A DNA stretch of 64,000 nt from Rhizobiales bacterium NRL2 (GTDB taxonomy: Bacteria; Pseudomonadota; Alphaproteobacteria; Minwuiales; Minwuiaceae), in NCBI GenBank assembly GCA_001664005.1, contig CP016093.1, positions 2,301,001 through 2,365,000 of the forward strand, in the 5' to 3' direction. Shown here one piece after another: positions 47,326 to 58,965 of the stretch; positions within the stretch are counted from its first letter, which is position 1, and each line of letters starts with the position of its first letter. Both the position numbers and the translations under genes were made by a program. Under the pieces are notes generated by a model. The model worked only from the letters and a program-made list of their open reading frames with translations, was not told where the DNA came from and ran no database searches.

Positions 47326-47354
47326 TTGCATTTGCCGGCCCGGCGGCGTATGAC
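47326..47354 (+). promoter_or_regulatory. Candidate promoter for rpsB-tsf
   Basis: TTGCAT (47326-47331) and TATGAC (47349-47354) are separated by 17 bp. The predicted leader of about 120 nt contains GTCCGG (47418-47423) paired with CCGGAC (47431-47436), a possible autoregulatory structure of the kind known for S2 leaders. Confidence 0.5.
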
Positions 47355-47480
47355 CCGCCGCGATCACACACGCGGGTTCAGGGCGCGCGGACAGAAAGCC
47401 CCGCCGTCCCTTCCGGTGTCCGGGAACGATCCGGACCACACCCGCGGAGGCGAAACCGGATCAAAAGGAGCATACAGGCC

Positions 47481-48410
47481 ATGGCATTGCCTGATTTCTC
47501 GCTGCGCCAGCTTCTCGAAGCGGGCGTTCACTTCGGCCATCAGACCCACCGCTGGAACCCGAGGATGGATCCCTTCATCTTCGGTTCGCGCAATGGCGTC
47601 CACATCATCGACCTGTCGCAGACCCATCCGATGCTGCACCAGGCGCTGAAGACCATGCGCGACATCGTCGCCGGCGGCGGCCGTGTCCTGTTCGTCGGCA
47701 CCAAGCGGCAGGCCTCCCAGGCGGTGGCCGATGCCGCCGGGCGTTGCGCGCAGTTCTACGTCAACCATCGCTGGCTGGGCGGCACGCTGACCAACTGGAA
47801 GACCATCTCCCATTCCATCCGCCGCCTGCGCGAACTGGAAGAGCTGCTGGTGCAGAGCGAGACCGGCCTGACCAAGAAGGAGCTGCTGCAGCTCACCCGC
47901 GAACGCGACAAGCTCGACCGGGCGCTGGGCGGCATCAAGGAGATGGGCGGCCTGCCCGACGTCATGGTCGTCATCGACACGGGCAAGGAGAAGATCGCCG
48001 TGGCCGAGGCCCGCAAGCTGGGCATCCCGGTGATCGGCATCTGCGACACCAACGCCGATCCCACCTTCATCGATTATCCCGTGCCGGCGAATGACGACGC
48101 CCTGCGCGCCATCAACCTCTACTGCGAACTGTTCAGCCAGGCCGTGCTCGACGGCATCCAGGCGGAGATGAGCGCGGGCGACGAGGATGTCGGCGAGCTC
48201 GAAAATCCGATTGTCGACATCCCCGTCGAGGAGACCGGCGCGAGCGAGGCAGGCGAGGGCACGGGCCACGAGATCGAGGGCGGCGCCGACGAGACCACCG
48301 GCGACAAGCCTGCGGGCGAGGTCCCGGCCGCCGACGAACCCGAGACGCCGGCGCCCAAGGAGGGCGAGGAAGGCGCGGAGAACCTTGTCGAGAAATCGAA
48401 GGAAGCCTGA
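47481..48410 (+). CDS. rpsB: 30S ribosomal protein S2 with acidic C-terminal tail
   Basis: A 309-residue S2; the conserved body ends near residue 235, typical of the 240-residue E. coli protein. Signature segments are [33 protein letters not shown]-like (here [19 protein letters not shown]) and [20 protein letters not shown]. The last roughly 70 residues are Glu/Asp/Ala/Pro/Gly-rich and low complexity. The ATG at 47481 follows AAAAGGAG. It leads the rpsB-tsf-pyrH-frr run. Confidence 0.97.
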   Translation: MALPDFSLRQLLEAGVHFGHQTHRWNPRMDPFIFGSRNGVHIIDLSQTHPMLHQALKTMRDIVAGGGRVLFVGTKRQASQAVADAAGRCAQFYVNHRWLGGTLTNWKTISHSIRRLRELEELLVQSETGLTKKELLQLTRERDKLDRALGGIKEMGGLPDVMVVIDTGKEKIAVAEARKLGIPVIGICDTNADPTFIDYPVPANDDALRAINLYCELFSQAVLDGIQAEMSAGDEDVGELENPIVDIPVEETGASEAGEGTGHEIEGGADETTGDKPAGEVPAADEPETPAPKEGEEGAENLVEKSKEA

Positions 48411-48483
48411 GCCGCAGTCTTCTGCGGGAGCGGCGTTGGCGCCGCGGTTCAAGCGGACAGGAAATCAAGGAAAGGGCTGAACA

Positions 48484-49410
48484 ATGGCTCAGATCACGGC
48501 ATCGCTGGTCAAGGAACTGCGTGAGAAGACCGGCGGCGGAATGATGGACTGCAAGAAGGCGTTGCAGGAGACCGACGGCGATCTGGAGGCGGCGGTCGAC
48601 TGGCTGCGCAAGAAGGGGCTTGCCGCCGCCGCCAAGAAGGCCGGCCGTACCGCGGCCGAGGGCCTGGTCGGCGTGGCCACCGAAGGCAGTGAAGGCGCGA
48701 TCGTCGAACTGAATTCGGAAACCGACTTCGTCGCCCGCAATGACAGGTTCCAGGCGCTGGTCAATGAGATCACCGCCATCGCGCGGGCGAAGGACGGCGA
48801 TCTGCAGACCGTGCTCGGCGCGGACTTTCCGGGCACCGGCCGCACTGTCGAGGAAGAACTGACCAACGCCATCGCCACCATCGGCGAGAACATGAGCCTG
48901 CGCCGCACGGCCGCACTGAAGGTCGAGAACGGCGTCGTCTCCAGCTACGTCCACAACGCCGTGGCGCCGGGCCTCGGCAAGATCGGCGTTCTGGTGGCGC
49001 TGGAATCGACCGGCGACGCCGCGAAGCTGGACCAACTCGGCCGCCAGGTGGCGATGCACGTCGCCGCCGCGAACCCGCAGTCGGTCTCGCCGGCGGACAT
49101 GGACCAGGACATCGTCGAGCGGGAGCGCTCGGTGCTTCGCGAGCAGGCCCTGGCCTCCGGCAAGCCCGCGGAGATCGTCGAGAAGATGATCGAGGGCCGG
49201 ATCCGCAAGTTCTACCAGGAAGTCGTGCTGCTGGAGCAGACCTACGTGATCGACCCCGACAACACCGTCGGCAAGGCCCTGAAGGCGGCGGAGGCCGATG
49301 TCGGCGCGCCGATCGCCGTCACGGCCTTCATCCGCTTCGCCCTGGGCGAGGGGATCGAGCGCGAGGAAAGCGACTTCGCCGCCGAGGTGGCCGCGGCCAC
49401 CGCGAGCTGA
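48484..49410 (+). CDS. tsf: Elongation factor Ts
   Basis: A 308-residue guanine-nucleotide exchange factor for EF-Tu. The N-terminal domain is [20 protein letters not shown], then [20 protein letters not shown], the EF-Ts signatures, followed by [20 protein letters not shown] and the core domains with [18 protein letters not shown]. Follows rpsB after 73 bp. Confidence 0.97.
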   Translation: MAQITASLVKELREKTGGGMMDCKKALQETDGDLEAAVDWLRKKGLAAAAKKAGRTAAEGLVGVATEGSEGAIVELNSETDFVARNDRFQALVNEITAIARAKDGDLQTVLGADFPGTGRTVEEELTNAIATIGENMSLRRTAALKVENGVVSSYVHNAVAPGLGKIGVLVALESTGDAAKLDQLGRQVAMHVAAANPQSVSPADMDQDIVERERSVLREQALASGKPAEIVEKMIEGRIRKFYQEVVLLEQTYVIDPDNTVGKALKAAEADVGAPIAVTAFIRFALGEGIEREESDFAAEVAAATAS

Positions 49411-49432
49411 TTCCGGCGGGGGCGGTGCTGCG

Positions 49433-50155
49433 ATGACGGACGCGTCTCCATGGCGGCGGGTTCTCCTGAAATGCTCGGGAGAGGCCCTGATGGGCGAGGG
49501 CGCGTTCGGCATCGACTTCGCTGCGCTTGACCGGATCGCCGGCGACATCGCCGAGGTCCGCGATCTTGGTGTGGACGTCGCGGTCGTCGTCGGCGGCGGT
49601 AACCTGTTCCGCGGCGTGCGCACTGCCGCGCAGGGCATGGACCGCGCCAGCGCCGACCAGATGGGCATGCTGGCCACCGTGATGAACGGTCTGGCCCTGG
49701 CCGACGCGCTGGAGCGCCGGGGCGCTCCGGCGGTGGCGATGTCGGCCATTCCGATGCCCACCGTGTGCGCCGCCTACACCAGACGCGATGCGGTCGCCGC
49801 GCTCGCGGCCGGCAGCGTCGTTGTCTCGACGGCGGGCACCGGCAATCCCTTCTTCACCACCGATACGGCCGCCGCGCTGCGCGCCGCGGAACTGGGCTGC
49901 GACCTGCTGGCCAAGGGCACGCAGGTCGACGGCGTCTACAGCGCCGATCCGAAGACCGATCCGTCGGCGACCCGCTTCGATCGGCTGAGCCATGACGAGG
50001 TGATCGCGCGGGATCTGAAGGTGATGGACATGGCCGCCATCGCGCTGACCCGCGAGAACCGCATTCCGGTCATGGTTTTCGATCTCCATGAGGCGGGCGG
50101 CTTCGCGGCGGCATTGACGGGCCGGGGACGGTCGACAACGATCACCGATCAGTGA
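49433..50155 (+). CDS. pyrH: Uridylate kinase
   Basis: A 240-residue hexameric UMP kinase of the amino-acid-kinase fold. It shows [60 protein letters not shown] and [20 protein letters not shown]. The ATG at 49433 removes a spurious upstream extension that overlaps tsf. Lies 22 bp after tsf and 37 bp before frr. Confidence 0.97.
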   Translation: MTDASPWRRVLLKCSGEALMGEGAFGIDFAALDRIAGDIAEVRDLGVDVAVVVGGGNLFRGVRTAAQGMDRASADQMGMLATVMNGLALADALERRGAPAVAMSAIPMPTVCAAYTRRDAVAALAAGSVVVSTAGTGNPFFTTDTAAALRAAELGCDLLAKGTQVDGVYSADPKTDPSATRFDRLSHDEVIARDLKVMDMAAIALTRENRIPVMVFDLHEAGGFAAALTGRGRSTTITDQ

Positions 50156-50192
50156 GCCGCCCGGCAAGGGCGACGGGCAGCGGGAGGGCCAG

Positions 50193-50750
50193 ATGGCAGA
50201 ACTCGACATTGACGACATGAAGCGCCGCATGGCCGGCGCGGTCGATGCGCTGAAGAAGGATCTGAGCGGACTGAGGACCGGCCGCGCCTCGGCGGGGCTG
50301 CTCGATTCCGTGACGGTGAAGGTCTACGGCAGCGAAATGCCGCTCAACCAGGTGGCGACGGTCAACGTGCCCGAGGCGCGCATGCTTTCGGTCCAGGTCT
50401 GGGACCGCAACAACGCCGGCGCCGTCGAGAAGGCGATCCGCGAATCGAATCTCGGCCTCAATCCGGCCGGCGAGGGCCAGATCATCCGCGTGCCGATCCC
50501 GGAGCTGACCGAGGAACGCCGGCGCGAATACACCAAGGTCGCCGGCCAGTATGCCGAACAGGCGCGTGTCGCGGTGCGCAATATCCGCCGCCATGCCATG
50601 GACGAGCTGAAGAAGCAGGAGAAGGACGGCGATATCAGCCAGGACGACCATCGTCTCTACGCCGACGAGGTCCAGACCGATACCGACCAGACCATCAAGG
50701 AGATCGACCAGCTTCTGGAGCAGAAGCAGCAGGAAATCATGCAGGTCTGA
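50193..50750 (+). CDS. frr: Ribosome recycling factor
   Basis: A 185-residue factor that, with EF-G, splits post-termination ribosomes. Family blocks are [40 protein letters not shown] and [20 protein letters not shown]. The length is exactly the usual 185 residues. uppS follows after 6 bp. Confidence 0.98.
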   Translation: MAELDIDDMKRRMAGAVDALKKDLSGLRTGRASAGLLDSVTVKVYGSEMPLNQVATVNVPEARMLSVQVWDRNNAGAVEKAIRESNLGLNPAGEGQIIRVPIPELTEERRREYTKVAGQYAEQARVAVRNIRRHAMDELKKQEKDGDISQDDHRLYADEVQTDTDQTIKEIDQLLEQKQQEIMQV

Positions 50751-51450
50751 TCCCGGATGGCCAACCCCGAACCCCGCATGGAAGCCGCGCTGCCGCCGCG
50801 TCACGTGGCCATCATCATGGATGGCAACAGGCGCTGGGCGAAGGCGCGGGGCCTGCCGCGGCTGGAGGGGCATCGCCGGGGCGCCGAGGCCGTGCGCGCG
50901 ACCGTGCGCGCCGCCGCAGAAATCGGCATCGAGTACCTGACCCTGTTCGCCTTTTCCTCGGAGAACTGGCGGCGTCCGGCCGAAGAGGTCGACGATCTGA
51001 TGGGTCTGCTGCGCCATTACCTGCGGCGGGAACTGGCCGAACTGCACCGCAACGACGTGCGGGTTCGCGTGGTGGGCGATCGTGAGGGCCTTGCCCGCGA
51101 CATCCAGGCCCTGATCCAGCAGGCCGAGGAGACGACGCGCGGCAACACCCGGCTGGACCTGATCATCGCCGTCAACTACGGCGGCCAGGCGGAGATCGTC
51201 CATGCCGCGCGCCGGCTGGCCGGGCAGGCGGCCCGCGGCGAGATCTCGGCCGAGGATATCGACGAGGACATGATCCGCGCCGGTCTCTACGCCCCCGACG
51301 TGCCCGATCCCGAACTGCTGATTCGCACCAGCGGCGAACAGCGGCTCAGCAATTTCCTGCTCTGGCAGGCGGCCTATGCGGAGCTCGTCTTCGACGACGT
51401 GCTGTGGCCGGACTTCGACCGCGAGGCGCTGGAGCGCGCCCTCGCCACCT

Positions 51451-52271
<821 letters not shown>

Positions 52272-52275
<4 letters not shown>

Positions 52276-53483
52276 CGGTTGCCGAGCCCATCCCCAAGGC
52301 CGCCCGCCTGCGCGGCGAGATCAAGACCGTGACGGTTCTGGGGGCCACCGGCTCGATCGGACTGAACACGCTCGATCTGGTCGAACGTCATCGGGACCGC
52401 TACGCGGTCGACGCGCTGACAGCACACAGCAATGTCGACGAACTGGCGGCGCTGGCGCGCCGGCACGGCGCGCGCCGCGCGGTGATCGGCGATCCGGCGC
52501 TGCATGGCCGCTTGAAGGCGGCGCTGTCGGGCAGCGGCATTGAGGCCGCTGCGGGCCCGGAAGCGCTGGTCGAGGCCGCCGACGGCGACGCCGAGTTCGT
52601 CATGGCCGGCATCGTCGGCTCGGCGGGGCTGGCGCCCACGCTGGCGGCGATCCGGCGGGGCGCCCAGATCGGCCTGGCCAACAAGGAATGCCTGGTCTGT
52701 GCGGGCGAGATCGTGATGCGGGAGGTCCGCCGCTCCGGGGCCGAACTGTTGCCGGTGGATTCGGAACACAACGCCATCTTCCAGGTCTTCGACGTCGAAC
52801 GCAGCGAATCGGTGAAGCGCATTCTGCTCACCGCGTCCGGGGGACCCTTCCGCGAATGGAGCCGCGAGCGGATGGCCCAGGCGACGCCGGAGCAGGCCGT
52901 GGCCCACCCCAACTGGTCGATGGGCGCGAAGATCTCGGTCGATTCGGCGACGATGATGAACAAGGGCCTGGAGATGATCGAGGCCTTCCACCTGTTCCCG
53001 CTGCAGCCGGACCAGATCGTCATTCTGGTGCATCCCCAGTCGGTGATCCATTCGATGGTGGAATATGTCGACGGCTCGACCCTGGCGCAGCTGGGCAGCC
53101 CGGACATGCGCACGCCGATCGCCTACTGCCTGGCCTGGCCGGAGCGGATCGCCGCGCCGTCGCCGCCGCTCGACCTGGCCGCGATGGGCCAGCTTACCTT
53201 CGAGGCGCCGGACGAGACGCGTTTTCCGGCGCTGCGGCTGGCCGGCCACTGCCTGCGGGCCGGCAGCGAGGCAGCGACCGTCCTCAACGCCGCCAACGAG
53301 ATCGCTGTTGCGGCCTTCCTCAAACGCCGAATCGGCTTCCTCGATATCGCGGACTGCGTTGAAAAGACCCTCGACCGCATCAATATCGAGGATGCGACGT
53401 CGCTCGAAGACGTTTTCGCGCTCGATGCCGCCGCCCGTCGCCTGGCCGACAGCCTGATTCCCGGGAGCTCATCTCAGAAATGA
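52272..53483 (+). CDS. dxr: 1-deoxy-D-xylulose 5-phosphate reductoisomerase
   Basis: A 403-residue enzyme of the MEP isoprenoid pathway. The NADPH motif is [20 protein letters not shown]. Metal- and substrate-binding segments are [51 protein letters not shown] and [14 protein letters not shown]. The start is TTG at 52272, supported by GGAG at 52261 with 7-nt spacing and overlap with the cdsA stop (TTGA); no ATG precedes the conserved region. Confidence 0.96.
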
Positions 53484-54598
53484 TCGATCTCATCATCGGC
53501 TACGCGCTGCCGTTCGTCGCGGTGCTGACCGTACTGGTGTTCGTGCACGAACTCGGACACTACCTCGTGGCGCGCTGGTGCGGCGTCGCGGTCGAGACCT
53601 TCTCCATCGGCTTCGGACGGGAAATCTACGGCTGGAATGACAGCCGCGGCACGCGATGGCGGTTCTCGATACTGCCGTTCGGCGGCTACGTGAAATTCGC
53701 CGGCGACCAGGGGCCGGCCAGCACGCCGGACCGGGCCGCGCCGGCGGACGACCCCGACAATTTCCACAACAAGCGGCTCTGGCAGCGTGCGGCGGTGGTC
53801 CTCGCCGGGCCGGCGGCGAACTTCCTGTTCGCCATCTTCATCTTCGCGGCGCTGTTCATCAGCCTGGGCCAGCCTCAGACGCCGGCACGCGTCGACACGG
53901 TGCTGCCCGACAGCGCCGCCGCGCAGGCCGGACTGCAGCCGGGCGACCTGATCGTCTCGGCCGACGGCGAGACGGTCGACGACTTCGGCGATATCCGGCG
54001 GATCGTGGCCGTGAACCTCGACCGCGAACTCGATCTGGCGGTCGAACGCGACGGCGAGATCGTGCGCTTCGTTCTCAGGCCGGAGGTCGTGGAGATCGAT
54101 GACGGTTTCGGGCGCACCAGCCGTGTCGGCCGCATCGGCATCACTGCCGTCGCCCAGTCCGAATACCGCTCGCTTGGCCCGCTGGAGGCCGTGGGGGAGG
54201 CCGTCGAGCGCACCTGGGAGACGACGACTGCGACGTTGTCGGCGGTCGGCGACATGTTCCTCGGCGAACGCTCCGTGCAGGAACTGCGCGGCCCGCTGGG
54301 TATCGCCCATCTGTCGGGCGAGGTGGCCCAGTTCGGAATTGTGTCGCTCGTCAACTTCGCCGCGTTCATCTCCATCAGCCTCGGGCTTATCAACCTGTTT
54401 CCCATCCCCATGCTGGACGGCGGACATCTATTGTTTTATGCCGTCGAGGCGGTTCGCGGGCGGCCGCTCGGCGAGGCGACGCAGGAGATCGGTTACCGGA
54501 TCGGCCTCGGCCTCGTCGTGGGGCTCATGTTGCTCGCGACAATGAACGATGTCGTCCAGTTCGGCCTGGCGGATTTCGTCACCGGGCTGTTCTCCTGA
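53480..54598 (+). CDS. rseP: Site-2 protease RseP family
   Basis: A 372-residue intramembrane zinc metalloprotease. The active-site helix contains [17 protein letters not shown] (about residues 13-29), and the second conserved motif [20 protein letters not shown] lies near the C-terminus. A PDZ domain covers roughly residues 130-200 ([20 protein letters not shown]). It cleaves membrane-bound anti-sigma factors and signal-peptide remnants in relatives. Overlaps dxr by 4 nt. Confidence 0.96.
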   Translation: MIDLIIGYALPFVAVLTVLVFVHELGHYLVARWCGVAVETFSIGFGREIYGWNDSRGTRWRFSILPFGGYVKFAGDQGPASTPDRAAPADDPDNFHNKRLWQRAAVVLAGPAANFLFAIFIFAALFISLGQPQTPARVDTVLPDSAAAQAGLQPGDLIVSADGETVDDFGDIRRIVAVNLDRELDLAVERDGEIVRFVLRPEVVEIDDGFGRTSRVGRIGITAVAQSEYRSLGPLEAVGEAVERTWETTTATLSAVGDMFLGERSVQELRGPLGIAHLSGEVAQFGIVSLVNFAAFISISLGLINLFPIPMLDGGHLLFYAVEAVRGRPLGEATQEIGYRIGLGLVVGLMLLATMNDVVQFGLADFVTGLFS

Positions 54599-54642
54599 CC
54601 GCTGAGGGGGAGGGCACTGGAACAGAGAGTGGGGCGCAGGGC

Positions 54643-56895
54643 TTGTTGCGACGTATCGCCGGAATACTGACGCTGCTGGTGCTGCTCGGCTCGCCGGCGG
54701 CCGCGCAGCAGGTCATGATCGAGGACATCGCCGTCGAGGGCAATCAGCGCATCGAGGCCGAGACCGTGCGCTCGTACATGCGCCTCCAGACCGGCAGCGC
54801 CTACGAGCGCAAGGAACTCGACGCTGCGCTGAAGCGTCTCTACGCCACCGGGCTGTTCGCCGATGTCACCTTCCGCCGGCAGGGCGATGTGCTGGTCGTC
54901 AGCGTGGTGGAGAACCCGGTGATCAACCAGATCGCCTTCGAGGGCAACAAGGCGCTGGACGACGATTCGCTCTCGGCCGAGGTCCAGCTCCGTCCCCGCA
55001 TCGTCTACACCCGTGCGCGCGTCCAGAGCGACGTACAGCGCCTGCTCCAGCTCTACCGCGTCAGCGGCCGCTTCGCGGCTGTGATCGAGCCGAAGATCAT
55101 CCAGCTGCCTCAGAACCGCATCAACCTAGTCTTCGAAATCCAGGAGGGGACGCCCACGGAAGTCCGCTCGATCCGCTTCCTGGGCAACGAGGAATTCAGC
55201 GACAGCGAGCTGCGTTCGGAGATCGCGACGCAGGAGAGCGCCTGGTACAGCTTCTTCTCGACGTCCGACATCTACGATCCGGATCTGATCGCCCTGGACC
55301 GGGAGCGGCTTCGGCAGTTTTACCTCAACAACGGCTATGTCGATTTCCGCGTGCTGTCGGCGGTGGCCGAACTGACCCCGGACCGGAAGGACTTCTTCAT
55401 CACCTTCACGGTCGAGGAGGGTGAGCAGTACACGATCTCCAGCGTCGAGATCGACGCGTCGGTCAAGGATGTCGAGCCCGAGACACTGCGCGCCAGCGTC
55501 GCCGACGAGCCCGGCGACGTCTACAGCGCCGAGCGGATCGAGCAGGCCATCCAGGATATCAAGTTCGAGCTCGGCCGCCGGGGCTTCGCCTTCGTCGAGG
55601 TGCGCCCGCGCACCCAGCGCAACCGCGAGGAGCGCACGATCGACCTGACCTACCAGGTCCGCGAAGGTCCTAGGGTCTATGTCGAACGCATCGACATCGA
55701 GGGCAACACGCGCACCCTGGATTCGGTCATCCGGCGCGAACTCCAGCTCATCGAGGGCGACGCCTTCGACACCGCCAAGCTGGAGCGCTCGCGCCGCCGG
55801 CTGCGCGGCATCGACTATTTCTCGAACATCGAGATTCAGCCCGAGCAGGGTACGCGGCCGGACCGGGCGGTCATCAAGGTCAATGTCGAGGAACAGCCGA
55901 CCGGCGAGCTTTCGTTGGGCGCCGGCTTCTCCACCAACGAGGCAGTGATCGGCGACATCTCGATCCGAGAGCGGAATCTGCTTGGACGTGGCCAGGACCT
56001 GCGGCTGGGGCTGTCGCTCTCGCTGCGCCGGCGTGAGGTCGACCTCTCGTTCACGGAGCCCTATTTCCTCGACAAGCCCATCGCGGCGGGTTTCGACATC
56101 TTCAACACCAACCTGGACTTCCAGGACGAAAGCTCCTTCGACCAGAGCACGACCGGCTTCCGCCTGCGCTCGGGGGTATCGCTCAGCCAGCGTCTGAGGC
56201 TGAATCTCAACTATCAGTTCCGCCGCGACAACATCAAGAACGTGGGTGCGACGGCCTCGCTGTTCATCCAGCAGCAGCAGGGCGTGGCCTTTACCTCCTC
56301 GGTCGGCTACACGCTGCGCTATGACCAGACAGACGATCCGATCACGCCCACCAGCGGCTTCGTCTCGACGCTGGAGCAGGAGTTCGCAGGTCTTGGCGGC
56401 GACGTCCGCGACATCCGCACCCAGGTTCGTCACGCCCACTTCTTCCCGCTATGGGGAAACTTCGTGCTGCAGCAGTCGGTGCGCGGCGGCGCGGTCGTGG
56501 GCCTGTTCGAGGACATCCGCATCAACCGGCGTTTCTTCGTCGGCGGCGACACCTTCCGCGGCTTCGCGCCCAGCGGCGTCGGTCCCCGCGACGTGGCCAC
56601 GCGCGACGCCCTGGGCGGCGAATTCTTCGCCGTCGGCACGACCGAACTGCAGTTCCCCCTGGGGCTGCCAGAGGAACTCGGCATGTCAGGCCGGGTCTTC
56701 AGCGACTACGGCACCGCCTTCGGCGTGGTCGCCAACGGTGTGGAGGACGATCCGTCGCCGCGGCTTTCGTTCGGTGTCGGCGTTACTTGGAAATCGCCCT
56801 TCGGCCCGATGCTGTTCGATGTCTCGCGCGCGGTCCTCAAGAACGATTTCGACGAGACGGAGGCTTTCCGTTTCAGCTTCGGTACCCGGTTCTAG
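54643..56895 (+). CDS. bamA: Outer membrane protein assembly factor BamA
   Basis: A 750-residue Omp85 protein. A signal peptide (LRRIAGILTLLVLLGSPAAA) is followed by five POTRA domains, for example VMIEDIAVEGNQRIEAETVR and VYVERIDIEGNTRTLDSVIR. A C-terminal beta-barrel includes RFFVGGDTFRGFAPSGVGPR, the VRGF/Y lid-loop motif, and ends in FSFGTRF with terminal Phe. The start is TTG (54643, or the adjacent TTG at 54646) because no ATG lies before the signal peptide. Together with BamE here it forms part of the BAM machine. Confidence 0.96.
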   Translation: MLRRIAGILTLLVLLGSPAAAQQVMIEDIAVEGNQRIEAETVRSYMRLQTGSAYERKELDAALKRLYATGLFADVTFRRQGDVLVVSVVENPVINQIAFEGNKALDDDSLSAEVQLRPRIVYTRARVQSDVQRLLQLYRVSGRFAAVIEPKIIQLPQNRINLVFEIQEGTPTEVRSIRFLGNEEFSDSELRSEIATQESAWYSFFSTSDIYDPDLIALDRERLRQFYLNNGYVDFRVLSAVAELTPDRKDFFITFTVEEGEQYTISSVEIDASVKDVEPETLRASVADEPGDVYSAERIEQAIQDIKFELGRRGFAFVEVRPRTQRNREERTIDLTYQVREGPRVYVERIDIEGNTRTLDSVIRRELQLIEGDAFDTAKLERSRRRLRGIDYFSNIEIQPEQGTRPDRAVIKVNVEEQPTGELSLGAGFSTNEAVIGDISIRERNLLGRGQDLRLGLSLSLRRREVDLSFTEPYFLDKPIAAGFDIFNTNLDFQDESSFDQSTTGFRLRSGVSLSQRLRLNLNYQFRRDNIKNVGATASLFIQQQQGVAFTSSVGYTLRYDQTDDPITPTSGFVSTLEQEFAGLGGDVRDIRTQVRHAHFFPLWGNFVLQQSVRGGAVVGLFEDIRINRRFFVGGDTFRGFAPSGVGPRDVATRDALGGEFFAVGTTELQFPLGLPEELGMSGRVFSDYGTAFGVVANGVEDDPSPRLSFGVGVTWKSPFGPMLFDVSRAVLKNDFDETEAFRFSFGTRF

Positions 56896-56905
56896 AGGTG
56901 TTGGC

Positions 56906-57466
56906 ATGACGCGTTTTCTGTCATTTATCTTTCTGTTCGCCATGCTCGGCGTCGCCGCTGCACAGCACCAGGCGGCGGCGCAGTCCAATCCCCCGGCGGT
57001 GATCGCCACCATGGACAGCCAGCGGATCCTGCGGGAGGCCAAGGCGGGCAAGAGCGTCGCCAATCAGATCAAGAGCTTCATCGACGAGTTGCAGGCGGTG
57101 ATCAAACGCGAGGACGAGGCGCTGAAGGCCCGTCAGGACGAACTGCGCCAGCAGGCCGCGATCCTGTCCCCGGATGCGCTGGAACAGCGCCGGGCGGAGT
57201 TGCAGCAGTCCTTCAACGACGCACAGCGCATGGTCCAGGACCGCCGCGTCGCCATCGACCAGACCCGCCAGCAGGCGCTGGAAGTGATCAAGGGCCAGAT
57301 GCTCGACATCATCGAGGAACTGCAGCAGGAACGTGACTTCAACGTGGTGCTCGACCGAAGCAGCTACTCCTGGGCGCTGCCGTCGCTGGACATCACCGAC
57401 GAGATCGTCAAGCGCCTGGATCAGCGTCTGCCATCGGTCAGCGTGGCGCGCCCGAAGGGTTTCTGA
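56906..57466 (+). CDS. skp: OmpH/Skp-family periplasmic chaperone
   Basis: A 186-residue periplasmic chaperone for unfolded outer-membrane proteins. A signal peptide [20 protein letters not shown] is followed by the OmpH domain [20 protein letters not shown] and long charged coiled-coil helices ([39 protein letters not shown]) that form the tentacles. Sited between bamA and lpxD as in many proteobacteria; 10 bp after bamA. Confidence 0.92.
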   Translation: MTRFLSFIFLFAMLGVAAAQHQAAAQSNPPAVIATMDSQRILREAKAGKSVANQIKSFIDELQAVIKREDEALKARQDELRQQAAILSPDALEQRRAELQQSFNDAQRMVQDRRVAIDQTRQQALEVIKGQMLDIIEELQQERDFNVVLDRSSYSWALPSLDITDEIVKRLDQRLPSVSVARPKGF

Positions 57467-58494
57467 TGGCTGACAGCCGTTTCCACAGACGGGCGGGACC
57501 TTTCACGCTCGGCGACCTTGCCGCCCGCACCGGCCTTTTCCAGGTGCCGGAAGGCGCCGATCCGTCTCGCGAGGTCGCCGATGTGGCGCCACTGGAGACT
57601 GCGGGCCCCGACGACCTCAGCTTTCTGGACAACCGCAAGTATCTGCCGCAGTTCGCCGAGACGCGCGCGGGCTTTGTCGTTGTCGATCCCGGTCTTGCCG
57701 CGCGCGCGCCGGCGGGGACGGTGGCGCTCGCGACGCCGCATCCCTACTTGGCCTATGCGCTGGTGGCCCAGGCGCTCTATCCGGAGCCGGCGGTGGACAG
57801 CGGCCGCCATCCGAGCGCCGTGGTCGACGCCTCCGCGCGTGTGGCCGAGAGCGTGGAGATCGGCGCCAATGCCGTTGTCGGACCCGGGGCCGAAGTCGGC
57901 GAAGGCACGGTGATCGGACCGGCGGCCACGCTCGGGGCCAACGTCGTGGTTGGCCGGGATTGCCGCATCGGCGCCAACTGTTCGCTGGAAACCTGCGTGC
58001 TGGGCGACAGGGTAGTGCTGCAGCCGGGCGCGCGGGTCGGTATGCCGGGCTTCGGCTTCGCCCCCCATCCGGAGCGGCATCAGAGGGTGCCGCAGCTTGG
58101 CCGCGTGCTGATCGGCGACGACTGCCAGATCGGCGCCAACACCTGCATCGCCTGCGGCTCGGGGCATGATACGGTGCTTGGCCGGAACGTGTGGATCGAC
58201 AATCTTGTGCAGATCGCCCACAACGTCGAGATTGGCGACGGATCGATTCTGGTGGGCCAGGTCGGCATTGCCGGTTCGGCCAGGATCGGCCGGTTCGTGC
58301 AGATGGGCGGCCAGTCGGGACTGGCGGGCCATGTGCGCATTGGCGACCAGGTGCAGATCGGCGCGAAATCGGGCGTGATGAACGATGTGCCGGACGGCGC
58401 TGCGGTGATCGGTCAGCCGGCGATACCGGTGAAGGACTTCTGGCGGCAGCTCGCCGCGCTGCGCCGCCTGGTTTCGAAGAAGGGGTCGGACTGA
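57466..58494 (+). CDS. lpxD: UDP-3-O-(3-hydroxyacyl)glucosamine N-acyltransferase
   Basis: A 342-residue left-handed beta-helix acyltransferase, the third step of lipid A synthesis. The N-terminal uridine-binding domain contains [20 protein letters not shown]. The hexapeptide repeats follow ([40 protein letters not shown]). The catalytic His region is [20 protein letters not shown]. Overlaps skp by 1 nt and fabZ by 1 nt. Confidence 0.97.
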   Translation: MADSRFHRRAGPFTLGDLAARTGLFQVPEGADPSREVADVAPLETAGPDDLSFLDNRKYLPQFAETRAGFVVVDPGLAARAPAGTVALATPHPYLAYALVAQALYPEPAVDSGRHPSAVVDASARVAESVEIGANAVVGPGAEVGEGTVIGPAATLGANVVVGRDCRIGANCSLETCVLGDRVVLQPGARVGMPGFGFAPHPERHQRVPQLGRVLIGDDCQIGANTCIACGSGHDTVLGRNVWIDNLVQIAHNVEIGDGSILVGQVGIAGSARIGRFVQMGGQSGLAGHVRIGDQVQIGAKSGVMNDVPDGAAVIGQPAIPVKDFWRQLAALRRLVSKKGSD

Positions 58495-58964
58495 TGACTG
58501 AAGCGGAGAAGACCGCCGTCGGACCCGTCGAGGTGACGCGGATCATGGAGATGATTCCGCACCGCTATCCGATGCTCATGGTCGACCGTGTAATCGACAT
58601 CGTGCCGGACGTGAGCGCCGTCGGCATCAAGAACGTTACCGTCAACGAACCCCATTTCACCGGCCATTTTCCGGTCCAGCCGGTCATGCCGGGCGTGCTG
58701 ATCATCGAAGCCATGGCCCAGACCTCGGCGGTGCTGTTCGCGCAGACCCTGGGCGCCAGGATGGAGGGCAAGGTGGTGTATTTCATGACCATCGACGAAT
58801 GCCGCTTCCGCCGTCCCGTGATCCCAGGCGACCAGTTGATGATCCATGTCCGGAAGCTGCGCGGGCGGGGCGCCCTTATCTGGAAGATGAAGGGCGAGGC
58901 CTATGTCGGCGAACATCTCGCCGCCGAAGCCGAATTCGCCGCCATGATCCAGGATGACGGCTGA
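58494..58964 (+). CDS. fabZ: 3-hydroxyacyl-ACP dehydratase FabZ
   Basis: A 156-residue hot-dog-fold dehydratase of fatty acid synthesis, which competes with LpxA/LpxD for hydroxyacyl-ACP. It shows IMEMIPHRYPMLMVDRVIDI and the active-site segment HFTGHFPVQPVMPGVLIIEA with catalytic His and Glu, then FMTIDECRFRRPVIPGDQL. Translationally coupled to lpxD. Confidence 0.97.
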   Translation: MTEAEKTAVGPVEVTRIMEMIPHRYPMLMVDRVIDIVPDVSAVGIKNVTVNEPHFTGHFPVQPVMPGVLIIEAMAQTSAVLFAQTLGARMEGKVVYFMTIDECRFRRPVIPGDQLMIHVRKLRGRGALIWKMKGEAYVGEHLAAEAEFAAMIQDDG

Positions 58965-58965
58965 G

